Shown one piece after another: positions 1 to 10,152 of a DNA stretch of 64,000 nt (its first letter is position 1; each line of letters opens with the position of its first letter). A model generated the notes under the pieces. The model had not been told where the DNA came from. It saw only the letters and a list, made by a program, of their open reading frames with translations, and ran no database searches. The stretch is from Candidatus Pullilachnospira intestinigallinarum (GTDB taxonomy: Bacteria; Bacillota; Clostridia; Lachnospirales; Lachnospiraceae), in NCBI GenBank assembly GCA_018711275.1, contig DVIN01000059.1, forward strand, positions 1 through 64,000, in the 5' to 3' direction. A program made the translations under genes and the position numbers.

Positions 1-1020
1 TTAGCGGTTGCTGTACATTTTCTCGTAGTAGTTCTGATACTCACCGCTGATGATGGTCTCCCACCACTCACGATTATCGAGATACCACTGGATGGTCTTT
101 TTAATGCCGTCCTCAAACTTGGTCTCCGGCAGCCAGCCCAGCTCATTGTGAATCTTGGTCGGATCAATGGCATAACGCATATCATGACCCTTACGGTCGC
201 CAACATGGGTAATCAGACTCTCCGGCTTGCCCAACTCCTTACAGATGATTTTCACAATCTCGATGTTCTGCTTTTCATTATGACCGCCGACATTGTAGAC
301 TTCGCCCACACGCCCCTTATGGATAATCAGATCAATAGCCTTGCAGTGATCTTCCACATACAGCCAGTCACGGACATTCAAACCTTCGCCATAAACAGGC
401 AGCGGCTTGTCAGCCAGAGCATTAGCGATCATCAGCGGAATCAGCTTCTCCGGAAAGTGATACGGACCATAGTTATTAGAGCAACGGGAAATGGTCACAG
501 GCAGGCCGTAGGTACGGTGGTAAGCCAGAACCAGTAGGTCAGCGGCAGCTTTGGAGCTGCTATACGGAGAGCTGGTATGGATCGGAGTCTCCTCGGTGAA
601 GAACAAGTCAGGGCGATCCAACGGCAGGTCACCGTAAACCTCATCCGTAGAAACCTGATGGTAACGCTGGATGCCATACTTACGGCAGGCATCCATCAGC
701 ACACTGGTACCGATGATGTTAGTCTGGAGGAAGATGCCAGGATCTTCGATAGAACGGTCAACATGAGATTCTGCTGCAAAGTTGACCACAATATCCGGAT
801 GTTCTTCCTCGAACAGTTTGTTGACTGCTTCACGGTCACAGATATCAGCCTTTACGAAGCGGAAGTTCGGGTTATCCATAACAGGTGCCAGCGTGGACAG
901 ATTGCCTGCATAGGTCAGCTTATCCAAGCAGATGATCCGGTAATCCGGATACTTCTTCAGCATGTGGAACACAAAGTTACTCCCAATAAAACCAGCGCCG
1001 CCGGTAACAATAATATTCAT
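1..1020 (-). CDS. rfbB: dTDP-glucose 4,6-dehydratase
   Basis: Converts dTDP-glucose to dTDP-4-keto-6-deoxyglucose, the second step of dTDP-L-rhamnose synthesis in the cytoplasm. The 339 residues are full length for RmlB. An NAD-binding [11 protein letters not shown] motif lies at residues 6-16, the TDE active-site triplet near 125, and the YxxxK motif (YSSSK) near 155. The stop codon is the first base triplet of the window, so the gene is complete. It lies 41 bp downstream of rfbA on the same strand, and rfbC/rfbD may follow off the left edge. Rhamnose supply fits the adjacent polysaccharide cluster and the DUF1972-type glycosyltransferase at 14.8 kb. Confidence 0.96.
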   Translation of the reverse strand: MNIIVTGGAGFIGSNFVFHMLKKYPDYRIICLDKLTYAGNLSTLAPVMDNPNFRFVKADICDREAVNKLFEEEHPDIVVNFAAESHVDRSIEDPGIFLQTNIIGTSVLMDACRKYGIQRYHQVSTDEVYGDLPLDRPDLFFTEETPIHTSSPYSSSKAAADLLVLAYHRTYGLPVTISRCSNNYGPYHFPEKLIPLMIANALADKPLPVYGEGLNVRDWLYVEDHCKAIDLIIHKGRVGEVYNVGGHNEKQNIEIVKIICKELGKPESLITHVGDRKGHDMRYAIDPTKIHNELGWLPETKFEDGIKKTIQWYLDNREWWETIISGEYQNYYEKMYSNR

Positions 1021-1061
1021 GATCTATTCTCCTCTACACTTATCTTTTGGTTCTTCTTTTA

Positions 1062-1958
1062 TTAATACAGATGTTCCTGATACTTGCCGTCCATAACATC
1101 CTTCAGATACTGACCATACTGGTTCTTCTTCATGACCTCATAGACTTCCATCAGTTCATCCTTGCTAATCCAACCGTTCAGGTACGCAATCTCCTCCAAG
1201 CAGGCAATCTTGCGATGCTGATGCTGCTCCACGGTCTTCACGAAATTGGTGGCATCCACCAGGCTCTCATGTGTACCAGTGTCCAGCCAAGTAAAGCCCT
1301 GTCCCAGCAGTTCTACATTCAGGGAGCCATCTTCCAGATAAATACGGTTCAGGTCAGTGATTTCCAGTTCACCACGTGCAGAAGGTTTCAGGTTCTTTGC
1401 AAACTCGACCACACGGTTATCATAGAAGTACAGGCCAGTTACACAGTAGTTGCTCTTCGGATGCTCTGGCTTCTCCTCGATAGAAATAGCCTTACCATTC
1501 TTGTCAAACTCGACAATTCCAAAACGCTCCGGATCGTCCACATAGTAACCAAACACCGTTGCGCCCTTGCCGTTTTCTGCCTTTTCCACCGCTGCATTTA
1601 ATCTCTTCTTCAATCCGTGACCCGCAAAGATGTTATCGCCCAACACCATAGCCACAGAATCATTGCCGATGAAATCAGCACCAATAACAAAGGCCTGTGC
1701 CAGTCCATCCGGTGATGGCTGAACTGCATAGGTCAAATTCACACCAAACTGGTGTCCATCACCCAGCAGGTTCTCGAAACGAGGTGTATCCTGTGGTGTG
1801 GAAATAATCAAAATATCACGAATGCCAGCGTTCATCAGAACTGACATCGGATAATAGATCATCGGTTTGTCGTAGATTGGCAAAAGCTGTTTACTTGTTA
1901 CTTTTGTTAATGGATACAGGCGCGTGCCTGACCCTCCTGCTAAAATAATACCTTTCAT
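1062..1958 (-). CDS. rfbA: glucose-1-phosphate thymidylyltransferase
   Basis: Makes dTDP-glucose from glucose-1-phosphate and dTTP, the first step of dTDP-rhamnose synthesis. The N-terminus has the nucleotidyltransferase signature [12 protein letters not shown] followed by [11 protein letters not shown], and the 298-residue length matches RmlA. The start is supported by AAGGAGTG about 8 bases upstream of ATG. It precedes rfbB in one probable operon, with a promoter candidate at 2067-2095. Base composition resembles the general chromosome rather than the AT-rich island that begins just upstream. Confidence 0.96.
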   Translation of the reverse strand: MKGIILAGGSGTRLYPLTKVTSKQLLPIYDKPMIYYPMSVLMNAGIRDILIISTPQDTPRFENLLGDGHQFGVNLTYAVQPSPDGLAQAFVIGADFIGNDSVAMVLGDNIFAGHGLKKRLNAAVEKAENGKGATVFGYYVDDPERFGIVEFDKNGKAISIEEKPEHPKSNYCVTGLYFYDNRVVEFAKNLKPSARGELEITDLNRIYLEDGSLNVELLGQGFTWLDTGTHESLVDATNFVKTVEQHQHRKIACLEEIAYLNGWISKDELMEVYEVMKKNQYGQYLKDVMDGKYQEHLY

Positions 1959-2348
1959 AATAAAAACACTCCTTCATCATGAGTTTTATTTATCAAATCA
2001 ATCATGGCAAAAAACTTACTTCCGCCATTGTGTTAGACTCTCCAATTGCACTGTTAATGTACTTCGATTATCTCTCATCCACAGAGGTCTGTTAAGAATT
2101 TTTTATGGTGCATGATACCAATTTGTGTCCCTAAAGCCCAATTGAGTTTATTTTTTTTACAAAACTTATAGGATTTTTAGGTCTCCCGTCATCATAAACT
2201 TAAGTTCACAGTTTGTTAACAGTACCTGATCCCTTTTCCACTTCATGATGAGAAACCGCAACTTTTACACTATACATAGCCACCCATCCAAAAAGCGTAT
2301 TCTTAATGCTAGATTTTGATTAGTATCCCTTTTTTATAAAAGATGTTC
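1959..2348. other. 390-bp intergenic region
   Basis: AT-rich spacer between the flippase stop and rfbA. Apart from the rfbA promoter candidate it holds no ORF with a ribosome binding site and no clear terminator. It marks the step in base composition between the rhamnose genes and the polysaccharide island. Confidence 0.5.
2067..2095 (-). promoter_or_regulatory. candidate promoter of rfbA-rfbB
   Basis: On the minus strand TTAACA is followed after 17 bases by GATAAT, pointing at rfbA. The leader would be about 100 bases. No other strong match was seen in this spacer. Confidence 0.55.
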
Positions 2349-3884
2349 TTATTTTCTCTTTATTTTTGTAAGCACCCAGTCCTTTGCCATCTTGAATTTT
2401 ATACTCTTACAATATGCGGCCCCAAATATAACATTTGGAATAACGCAGCAAATGATTCCTCTTATGACTAGATTTAATATATTATACTCTCCAATAAAAG
2501 TATTAATTTTAAACGTAACTATCGCTGAAATCAATGTAACTACAGCATAACCCACATTATCAATAAAATATCCGGATATCTTTTCTTCTGTAAAATAATG
2601 TTTAAATAGAACCTGTGCTCCGAATCCAAAGTTAATTAAAATCAGCGGAATAATAGTAGCAAGGACAATACCATAGACACCCCACATTTGCACTAAAAGG
2701 TAATTTAATATCACATTGGCAACTGTTTCGCATATCGCACGTGATCTATTTTCCCACCATAATCCTGCCGCAGATGTATATGTAGTTCTAATATCACACA
2801 TTTTTAAAGCATAAAAATATATTGAAAAAAGAACTGGAGCTAGGAGTGGTAAGGTTAATTTTTCACCAACCCACAAAACCATAAAGTTTTGATAGAGAGA
2901 AAGAAGCGTAACAGTTGCCCAACTGGAAATCCACATATATATAAAGTTAAAAACTGTAAAATCGTTATAATTTTTCTTTTTCGATTCTGCAGCTATACTA
3001 TTTCCAATACCACCTATCATTGCACTTGTGATTACATTCATTACTCCTACGATAGCATTGACAATATAGTAGTAATTATTATAAACAGTAGTCATTGTCA
3101 AGCCAATAAAAGCTGAAACAAATATGCTATCAAATGAATTCCGCGTCATGAAACATATTTTTGAAACCATTAAACCAGATACCTGTTTTTTGATTTCTTT
3201 TTTGTCTTCCGATGTTATTCTTCCTTCGCATTTAAGTTGTGGATATTTTTTATCCACAATTCTTGCATTAAGGATGTTATTCGTAATAGTTAAAATCAGC
3301 ATAGTTGCAACATAAAAATAGTATACATAGATGCTTTTCCATACTATCAGAAGAATCAATTGGATAATATTTGTTAATCCCGTGGTAATCGTATCGTTCA
3401 GAGATATATAGTCATTTCTTTGAAACGCCTCAAGAACCGATTTTTTATATGCCATAAACCAATAGCTAGAAACTGTATTAAACAAATACATGGCAAACAG
3501 GATATAAATATTAAGTTCATCCGGACATTCTCCATTGATTAGTTTCGGTAAGAATGGCATCAAAGCTATTCCCACAACTAAAACAATCGTTCCTATCACT
3601 CTATAAATAGACCGATAGTAATTAAGAAGTGCACATATTTTATCCCTATGATTCTTTGCTATAGGCCCATACATACTAAAGACAACTGCACTGCTAAATC
3701 CAAGTTCCGCTACACTCAGAACAGATAAAATTGAACTAAACAGACTATTTAACCCTAAATATTCCGCTCCGAGACTGTATATAAATGCCGTTCTAACCAC
3801 AAAAGGTAACAGCAAAACAATGATTTTATTTACAAATCCCATCATCATATTTCTTGCTGCATTTTTTGTTCGATTTATTTTCAC
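2349..3884 (-). CDS. polysaccharide flippase (Wzx/MATE-like)
   Basis: A 511-residue hydrophobic protein with about 12-14 predicted membrane segments, starting with a short basic stretch (MKINRTKNAARNMMMGF) typical of oligosaccharide-unit flippases of the MviN/MATE/PST superfamily. The family moves lipid-linked repeat units across the cytoplasmic membrane. It sits beside a Wzy-like polymerase and several glycosyltransferases, which supports a Wzx/Wzy-type pathway. The exact substrate cannot be told. The low GC content fits the surrounding island. Confidence 0.85.
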   Translation of the reverse strand: MKINRTKNAARNMMMGFVNKIIVLLLPFVVRTAFIYSLGAEYLGLNSLFSSILSVLSVAELGFSSAVVFSMYGPIAKNHRDKICALLNYYRSIYRVIGTIVLVVGIALMPFLPKLINGECPDELNIYILFAMYLFNTVSSYWFMAYKKSVLEAFQRNDYISLNDTITTGLTNIIQLILLIVWKSIYVYYFYVATMLILTITNNILNARIVDKKYPQLKCEGRITSEDKKEIKKQVSGLMVSKICFMTRNSFDSIFVSAFIGLTMTTVYNNYYYIVNAIVGVMNVITSAMIGGIGNSIAAESKKKNYNDFTVFNFIYMWISSWATVTLLSLYQNFMVLWVGEKLTLPLLAPVLFSIYFYALKMCDIRTTYTSAAGLWWENRSRAICETVANVILNYLLVQMWGVYGIVLATIIPLILINFGFGAQVLFKHYFTEEKISGYFIDNVGYAVVTLISAIVTFKINTFIGEYNILNLVIRGIICCVIPNVIFGAAYCKSIKFKMAKDWVLTKIKRK

Positions 3885-4109
3885 CTTTTACACTCCTTAA
3901 TATGGGAACTTTCTATTCCCTCCTATGTCATCGGCTGCTTCAAAATGTCATAGGAGGCCTTGCTAGAAATCTATGTAATGCATATGCAAAGCATATTAGA
4001 CCTCACATATTATATTTTCATGCATACATGCTCACCATTTCCGCTCTGTACACACCTCTAAATTTAAAATCTTCAAGCTGTGATAATTCTATACAGTCCA
4101 AAATGCAAT

Positions 4110-5309
4110 TTAGACATGTTCATAATCCAGCTCTTGATATGCCTCAATTAGTCGTTTCGAATTTACTGCCAACACTATAACCAAATATATTATTATACAG
4201 TTATCAAACGCCTCTGAAATTTGAATCACGAAAAAGGAAAACAAGCAACCTGAAATAACTTTCGCCATAGGGTTTTCCCAGTTTTGCGTTAACTGCTTAA
4301 TCGCCGATCTGTACAACAATAAGTATATTAAACCTGCAACCAAGCCTCCTGTAAATAATATCTGAAGATAATTATCATGACAATGTGTTGCGCCAGCCCA
4401 TATATAATCCACATCAGGCATTATCCCTAGCAAACTAGGAATATCTTTAGAATACATAACACCATACCCAGATATTGGATTTTTCAAAATCGCATTAATA
4501 GCATTCTTCCATATCATAAGTCGACCAGTAAAAGTCATATCTTTTCCTAAAAATCCTACAATAAATGGTTGAAGAAAATCAAACTTTTGTTGCACAACAA
4601 CAATAACAAAAGCAGCAACTACCAAAATGCATCCTATCTTTGGCTTCAGAATTTTTTTAAAAAAAGAAATATTCTGAATAATAAGTATAATTAAAATTCC
4701 GACTATTGTTGTTGCCGATCCATCAATCAAATGTGAAATTAATGCAACCGCACTCATGTACCATCCGTATTTCTTATTTCCCAACAAAGTCGAGTAAATC
4801 CAAGCTACAACTACTGCTGGATAATGCCACGATATTGAAACATTACCGACTCCAAAAAGCCACTCTGTAGTATTCGTGCTATAGGCAGATGAATACACGG
4901 AATAAATTCCATTAGGAAACAATATCATAAGTATTAAATTTATTACTGCAAAAATAAAAAAATAGTAATATAAACACTTAATTAAACTTCTGATATTGTT
5001 GCTAAACAAATCAAAAATCATGGCCATACATATTACACTACGAGCAACTCTCATTACTTCAGGAATGTCTCCTTGTTTAATGTAAGTTTGAATATAAAGC
5101 CACATTTCAAGTAAAAGAAATAGAACTACAAACTCAGCTGGAGTTTGTTTCCGCTTCAAGTATAAAATGACGCAATATCCCAAATCAAACAATAATATCA
5201 ACTGATAAATTAGTGTAAAAAGAGGAAAATGCAATAAATAATTAATTTTTAAAATGGGAAATATTAGCAAAACATATAATGCTGTTTGCTTTTTTATAAC
5301 CAATTCCAA
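4110..5309 (-). CDS. O-antigen/polysaccharide polymerase (Wzy-like)
   Basis: A 399-residue protein with about 10-12 membrane segments and a long extracytoplasmic stretch in the C-terminal half (FTGRLMIWKNAINAILKNPISGYG...ATHCHDNYLQILF). That pattern, and especially the H-N-x-Y/L-Q motif, is typical of O-antigen ligase/polymerase (Wzy_C-like) proteins. It would join repeat units on the outer face of the membrane. Its place next to the flippase supports this. Wzy sequences diverge strongly, so the assignment rests on topology, the HDN motif and context. Confidence 0.8.
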   Translation of the reverse strand: MELVIKKQTALYVLLIFPILKINYLLHFPLFTLIYQLILLFDLGYCVILYLKRKQTPAEFVVLFLLLEMWLYIQTYIKQGDIPEVMRVARSVICMAMIFDLFSNNIRSLIKCLYYYFFIFAVINLILMILFPNGIYSVYSSAYSTNTTEWLFGVGNVSISWHYPAVVVAWIYSTLLGNKKYGWYMSAVALISHLIDGSATTIVGILIILIIQNISFFKKILKPKIGCILVVAAFVIVVVQQKFDFLQPFIVGFLGKDMTFTGRLMIWKNAINAILKNPISGYGVMYSKDIPSLLGIMPDVDYIWAGATHCHDNYLQILFTGGLVAGLIYLLLYRSAIKQLTQNWENPMAKVISGCLFSFFVIQISEAFDNCIIIYLVIVLAVNSKRLIEAYQELDYEHV

Positions 5310-5719
5310 TTTGTTATACCTCTTCCTTTTTAGTATATTCTGTCAGCTTTCTTCGCCTAGTAAATGCCAAACCCTCATATCTCCTTTTATACCCCATTGT
5401 TAACCAAACTCAATTAAAGATATACTAAAAATGCGACGCAACGCACCCTTGAGTCAATTTAATTTTCCAGTTAGATGTAATATTCTTTATTACCTGTTAA
5501 TACCAACAGTCATATTGACTGTTAGAATTTTATTGTTAAAAAGCTTCGCATATATTATCCTAATTATAACGTTTTTATACATTCCACCTAGGATATTATT
5601 GACCACACTTGATATTCAAAAACATTAGCCTGAATCTCTTGTTAGAATAATACCTTTTATACAAAAAATTTATTTCTAGCTTCAATTATGTCATTTATGT
5701 TTTCATAGAGCCATTAATA
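5310..5719. other. 410-bp AT-rich intergenic region
   Basis: Between the GT61-like gene and the polymerase. A plus-strand ORF of 65 codons at 5431-5628 is hydrophobic but lacks a ribosome binding site and runs against all neighbours, so it is not called. No repeat or terminator was recognised. Confidence 0.45.
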
Positions 5720-6904
5720 TTAGCGACTACGACAAATAATATTTCTAAATGCTTTTAAATATTTATTCTTAGAAAGTTTTTTTCTGGCCAACAAATATTC
5801 AAATCTGAAGAATTGTTTACATGTCACTGCGAAGTAAGAAATTTTTCCCTTCTTTTCAAATGTATATCCTCTATCTAAAAAGAATTTTTCCAAGTTATCG
5901 TTATCCGACAACCAGAAAGGATCCTCACCATAAGTCGGTGCGTAATAATTCATTATCTTTCGAAACGAATCAATATAAACACTATTTATATCGAACAAAT
6001 CATCAATCACAAATTGTGGGGGATTAATTACCGGTGTCTTCGCCAAAATAACAAGCTCAAAATCATGTTTACCTCTAAATATGGCGTTGTGCGGAAGAGT
6101 TCCGTTTGTACATGCCATTATTCTAGCGTTATTTATATAGAAAATCTGTTCATACACATTCAATTGTTCTGGTGAGAGAACCTTGAACCCATTTATCGCA
6201 AATTGATTCTCAATTTCTTTTTCTCCTACTTCTCTAATACTTGATCTCCAAAAATGTGCTCTACTAAAATAAATTTTTTCATACGGTTGAAGATTCTTTA
6301 TGATTTCAGATTTATATACATTCGCAATTATTGTATCAATAATATTTCGATAGCTAGAATTTGCGATTGTATATCCTAGTGTCGGCTCTGGTATTAATAC
6401 GCAAGCAAAGGAACAGGGTTCTAGTATATAGATTAATCGACTATCATCAATCCCCATTAGATGAAGCAATTCCAAATAATTCCCCTCAACTTGATTATTG
6501 GACCAATTATAACCACAGAACACTATTTTATAGTCTTTATACTTGTCATCGTTAATAAACCAAAATCGACATAAACAATCTAACAGAAAATGCCCCCAAT
6601 GATTTGGAATAACCGGGATATATATTACGGTTTCTCGATAAAAAGGTGCCTTTTCTTTTTCAAAATCATAATACCCTCCAAATGCATCTCCTACTCTAGA
6701 TGCTTCGATAAATTCCCCCTCATTAGTTATTGCACCACCTCTTCCCCAAAACAAATCAGGATCCTTTTTTGTCGGTAAAATAGTTACATCATCTGCTCTA
6801 AAAAAAGAAGGTGTTTCTTTATTAATACCCATATATTGCGTATCAGAAAGAAATTTCCTCATGTAACTATCATTATATAAATATTTAGTAATATAGTCTT
6901 TCAT
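5720..6904 (-). CDS. GT61-like glycosyltransferase (DUF563 type)
   Basis: A 394-residue cytoplasmic protein. The stretch VIPNHWGHFLLDCLCRFWFIND near residues 99-120 and the later KIYFSRAHFWRSSIREVGEKEIENQFAINGFKVLSPEQL resemble the GT61 family, in which a conserved G-H-F-hydrophobic-D segment and an R-x4-R/E-x2-N-E block are typical. It would add a sugar to a polysaccharide unit. Donor and acceptor are unknown. It is one of several transferases on the same strand in the island. Confidence 0.7.
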   Translation of the reverse strand: MKDYITKYLYNDSYMRKFLSDTQYMGINKETPSFFRADDVTILPTKKDPDLFWGRGGAITNEGEFIEASRVGDAFGGYYDFEKEKAPFYRETVIYIPVIPNHWGHFLLDCLCRFWFINDDKYKDYKIVFCGYNWSNNQVEGNYLELLHLMGIDDSRLIYILEPCSFACVLIPEPTLGYTIANSSYRNIIDTIIANVYKSEIIKNLQPYEKIYFSRAHFWRSSIREVGEKEIENQFAINGFKVLSPEQLNVYEQIFYINNARIMACTNGTLPHNAIFRGKHDFELVILAKTPVINPPQFVIDDLFDINSVYIDSFRKIMNYYAPTYGEDPFWLSDNDNLEKFFLDRGYTFEKKGKISYFAVTCKQFFRFEYLLARKKLSKNKYLKAFRNIICRSR

Positions 6905-7058
6905 TTAAATAACCTCTTTGTAACGATTCTTCATATAAATAATTTTAAATAAGCAGAATTATTTTAGGCAGCGTACCGCCAATTAAACTTTAATTACCAA
7001 TAAAATTAATGATATACTTTTTAGTATAAAGTATGATTCCTCGGCAAATACACAAATA

Positions 7059-8162
7059 TCATTCACCTTTCAAGGCTTTATGTAAAAAGAGCATTGATTT
7101 ATTTCTTTCAATTTTGATAATATGATTAATTGTTTGATAGTCCCACTCCAATCCCAACATTCTTTCAACCGAGCTGCACTCAGTAACATATAGATCATAC
7201 AGCCCTATTTTTTTCAGGAAACTTTCAGCCTTTGCAACGATAAAATCAGACTTACAAAAAGCAAGTGGCTTATTGAAAATCAATCCAAACATCAACCCAT
7301 GGTATGTACTTGTAACAACCTTTTCAGCGTACTTAAATAATCCCAACCATTCAAACACTGATAATTCCGATTGTTGGATTAGAATATCGCACCAGTCATA
7401 CTTATCATCATTACAAGCAAGACAAATTAGTTTATATCCTTTTTTATGTGAATATTCTATTGTCTGATTAATAAATTCCTTGGTAAATAAAACCCCATAT
7501 ACAATAATGTAATTATCAAATTTAGGTTTAATTATGTTATTGTCATTAGAAAAATCCCATAGCCAAGTTGGGTCTAGTACCACTGGCGGCCTAATCCCTG
7601 TTATCTCTTCAACAATGTCCGCAGAATTTTCATCACGAACTGATATATAATCCAAACCCTTTATTCCATCTACCACGTATTCTGGATGTTTATCGTAATT
7701 GGATATCGTGCCGAACGAGCATGCATAAGCAATCTTCTTTTTGGCTTTTAATCCATTACCAAATAAATACGGATCATTATCAAAAAAAGCAAATGAATAA
7801 TCCCAAATAATATCACTCCCCAGCACTAAGCAATCCATCTCATATAATGAAAGCTGACTTGCTGTAAACCGTTCTGTATGCGGAATAATATTATAATCTC
7901 TCGGAAAATTTTTACGTCGTTTATGATAATCCGAAAATGGATTTAAATATTTACCCAATGATTTATAAAAGTTTTTTTTCCATATAGGATCTATCGGATA
8001 TTTAGAATAATATTGTTTATAGTGTTTCTGGCATAGATAGTTAATCTGTTTTACATCATACTCGGGATAAGCTTTCTGCATACTTGCTTGTAATGCATAA
8101 GCCTGTGCAAACGTTCCATAATTTGGCACTCCCCAAAATGTCAATATATTAATATCCTTCAT
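7059..8162 (-). CDS. polysaccharide pyruvyl transferase family protein
   Basis: A 367-residue protein with an N-terminus typical of the pyruvyl-transferase family (NILTFWGVPNYGTFAQAYALQ), a central VLGSDIIWDYSF segment and a C-terminal TSTYHGLMFGLIFNKPL block containing the usual S/T-x-Y/R-H motif. Family members transfer pyruvate from PEP onto sugars of cell-surface polymers. Related proteins in gut Firmicute clusters can have other roles, so the donor is inferred. Its ATG overlaps the stop of the upstream GT2 gene by 4 bp, suggesting translational coupling. Confidence 0.8.
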   Translation of the reverse strand: MKDINILTFWGVPNYGTFAQAYALQASMQKAYPEYDVKQINYLCQKHYKQYYSKYPIDPIWKKNFYKSLGKYLNPFSDYHKRRKNFPRDYNIIPHTERFTASQLSLYEMDCLVLGSDIIWDYSFAFFDNDPYLFGNGLKAKKKIAYACSFGTISNYDKHPEYVVDGIKGLDYISVRDENSADIVEEITGIRPPVVLDPTWLWDFSNDNNIIKPKFDNYIIVYGVLFTKEFINQTIEYSHKKGYKLICLACNDDKYDWCDILIQQSELSVFEWLGLFKYAEKVVTSTYHGLMFGLIFNKPLAFCKSDFIVAKAESFLKKIGLYDLYVTECSSVERMLGLEWDYQTINHIIKIERNKSMLFLHKALKGE

Positions 8163-10126
8163 GTTACGCTTCTCCGATCTTGAATACCTTTTTGAATGTA
8201 ATGACAGTAATTTGTGTTTTTCTTCCCTTTTCCCTTATATCTCCACTCTAACTTTTGAGGCACTGCCTCATACTGAGATAAATAGCATTTATTATATTCG
8301 TCACCTAATGTTCTCAGCATCAACATCATATCTCCATCTACAAAATGAATATTATCTAATGCATTATCATCAAGGCCATATTTTTTACACATCATTAAAA
8401 CCATGTCAATGAAAAAATATGTCGAATAGTCTTTATATTTTAAATAATATTCTCTAAATACTTCATCAACGACTTTTACAAAGAGAGAGCCTTTTCTAGA
8501 AGCAAAAAAATATCCAGACCACGAGCAATTGTATTTTTCATATTTCATAAAATATCTTGTCGAAGAGAATTCCAAAGATTCAATTGGCTTATTATTTAGA
8601 TTTTTCAACAGATCCATCTTATTAAAAAACATTATCGTTGAATCAATCCAAATTCCTCCATTATTTTTTAAAAGATTGAATCTCAATATATCTGAAAAAA
8701 CTTGTATGGATATTTTCCCCTTCTCAAAATCAGTGAGAATAATATTATCAATATCAGTGAATTTTCTATAATTATTTTTATCAATCAGATGAATCGCGCA
8801 ATCTGGATAGTACTTATACACCGTCTCCGTACACGCCTTAACTAATTCAGGAGCCGTATCAAATCCATCCCACCAAAATAAAAAAATATTATTACAAACA
8901 GGACACTCATCCAATTCTGTCTTTCTACCCGTGTATGAAGTAATTATTTTTTTGACTCTCGAGTCAATAATTGGAAGGTATTTGTTAATTTCCTTAAAAT
9001 TATTATCTCGTCTTCTTCTAAATTTAATTTGATAACATGTTTTAACCAAGCCATTCTTAACAAGATATTTAAATATAAATCTTGCATTATCAAGGAACAA
9101 CTTTATTGTTTTTAAGTCAGATTTTAACTTTAATCTAATATATGAATATAGAAAAGCAGGGAAATATAATCTACCAAAAACACGAATCCAGGTTCTTGCC
9201 GAATATGACAAATTCCTAAACAGTTTTAAAGATGTAGTATATACTTCATCTTTTCGAAGCTGATAATACAACTTACGAAATTGTTCAAAGTCTGTCTTCA
9301 TTAATCGTTCAAAAACAGATTCAACTTCAAAAAAATATAATGCATATGCTTGCTTTGTAGATAAGCCTTCATTTACTAGCAGATTTTTCAAAGAATTATA
9401 TGCTAATTTACTTTTTTCCATATGACGTTCTATGGTATTACTAACCATCATAGAATTCTGATTACCTACATTATAAAAATAGTCTTTAGGCCCCTTTATC
9501 GCCTTACAACCTCTTGATTGAGATATCACCAAATATGTAAATATTGAATCTTCGCCAAGAGTGACCTCACGATAATTGAAAAAGGATTCCGCAACTGCTT
9601 TCACAACATTTGTGCGATAAAGCTTATTCCATCTAGAAATAAAAATTATGTCGGAGAAATCAATTTTTCCACCCAACAAATAATGCTCCCTTAATTTTTG
9701 AAATTGATCTCCAACAATTTTACTGTCTTCAGATAATATGACCGGGATAAATTGACCATTATTATTTCTATAAAAACCTGATGCTACAAAATCGATATCA
9801 TCGTCCATTTGAGACAGTAAATCCCAAAGATACAGTGGTCCTATATAATCATCAGGATCAAGAAATGCAATATACTCTCCTGTCGCTTGATTAATACCAT
9901 AAATCGTAGCATCTACTAATCCACCATTGGGCTTTGAAAAAACCCTAATTCTACTATCTTTTAAAGCAAAGTCATCAATTATTTGTATACTTGAATCAGT
10001 AGATCCATCATTAACTAAAATAATCTCTAGATTATCATACTTCTGATTAATGATTGATGATATCGATTTATTCAGATACTGTTCTTGATTATAGATCGGA
10101 ACTATAACTGATATTTTACCTTCCAT
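8159..10126 (-). CDS. two-domain glycosyltransferase: GT2 plus capsular polysaccharide synthesis (GT32-like) domain
   Basis: 655 residues with two catalytic-looking parts. Residues 1 to about 250 are a GT-A family 2 domain (ISVIVPIYNQEQYL, LVNDGSTDSS, and LDPDDY as the DxD). Residues about 400-640 resemble the Caps_synth/GT32-like family (IFLFWWDGFDTAPELVKAC, KISIQVFSDILRFNLLKNNGGIWIDSTIM, with D-x-x-R and GGIWID). Such fusions could add two sugars in sequence. The middle is basic and helical, without clear membrane segments. It overlaps the next gene by 4 bp. Sugar specificity is not visible. Confidence 0.85.
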   Translation of the reverse strand: MEGKISVIVPIYNQEQYLNKSISSIINQKYDNLEIILVNDGSTDSSIQIIDDFALKDSRIRVFSKPNGGLVDATIYGINQATGEYIAFLDPDDYIGPLYLWDLLSQMDDDIDFVASGFYRNNNGQFIPVILSEDSKIVGDQFQKLREHYLLGGKIDFSDIIFISRWNKLYRTNVVKAVAESFFNYREVTLGEDSIFTYLVISQSRGCKAIKGPKDYFYNVGNQNSMMVSNTIERHMEKSKLAYNSLKNLLVNEGLSTKQAYALYFFEVESVFERLMKTDFEQFRKLYYQLRKDEVYTTSLKLFRNLSYSARTWIRVFGRLYFPAFLYSYIRLKLKSDLKTIKLFLDNARFIFKYLVKNGLVKTCYQIKFRRRRDNNFKEINKYLPIIDSRVKKIITSYTGRKTELDECPVCNNIFLFWWDGFDTAPELVKACTETVYKYYPDCAIHLIDKNNYRKFTDIDNIILTDFEKGKISIQVFSDILRFNLLKNNGGIWIDSTIMFFNKMDLLKNLNNKPIESLEFSSTRYFMKYEKYNCSWSGYFFASRKGSLFVKVVDEVFREYYLKYKDYSTYFFIDMVLMMCKKYGLDDNALDNIHFVDGDMMLMLRTLGDEYNKCYLSQYEAVPQKLEWRYKGKGKKNTNYCHYIQKGIQDRRSVT

Positions 10127-10152
10127 TTTTTACCTTCTTCCGTTTCACACAC

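Noticed and set aside
5431-5628. 65-codon hydrophobic plus-strand ORF
   Set aside because: No ribosome binding site, AT-rich random hydrophobic translation, opposite to all neighbours.
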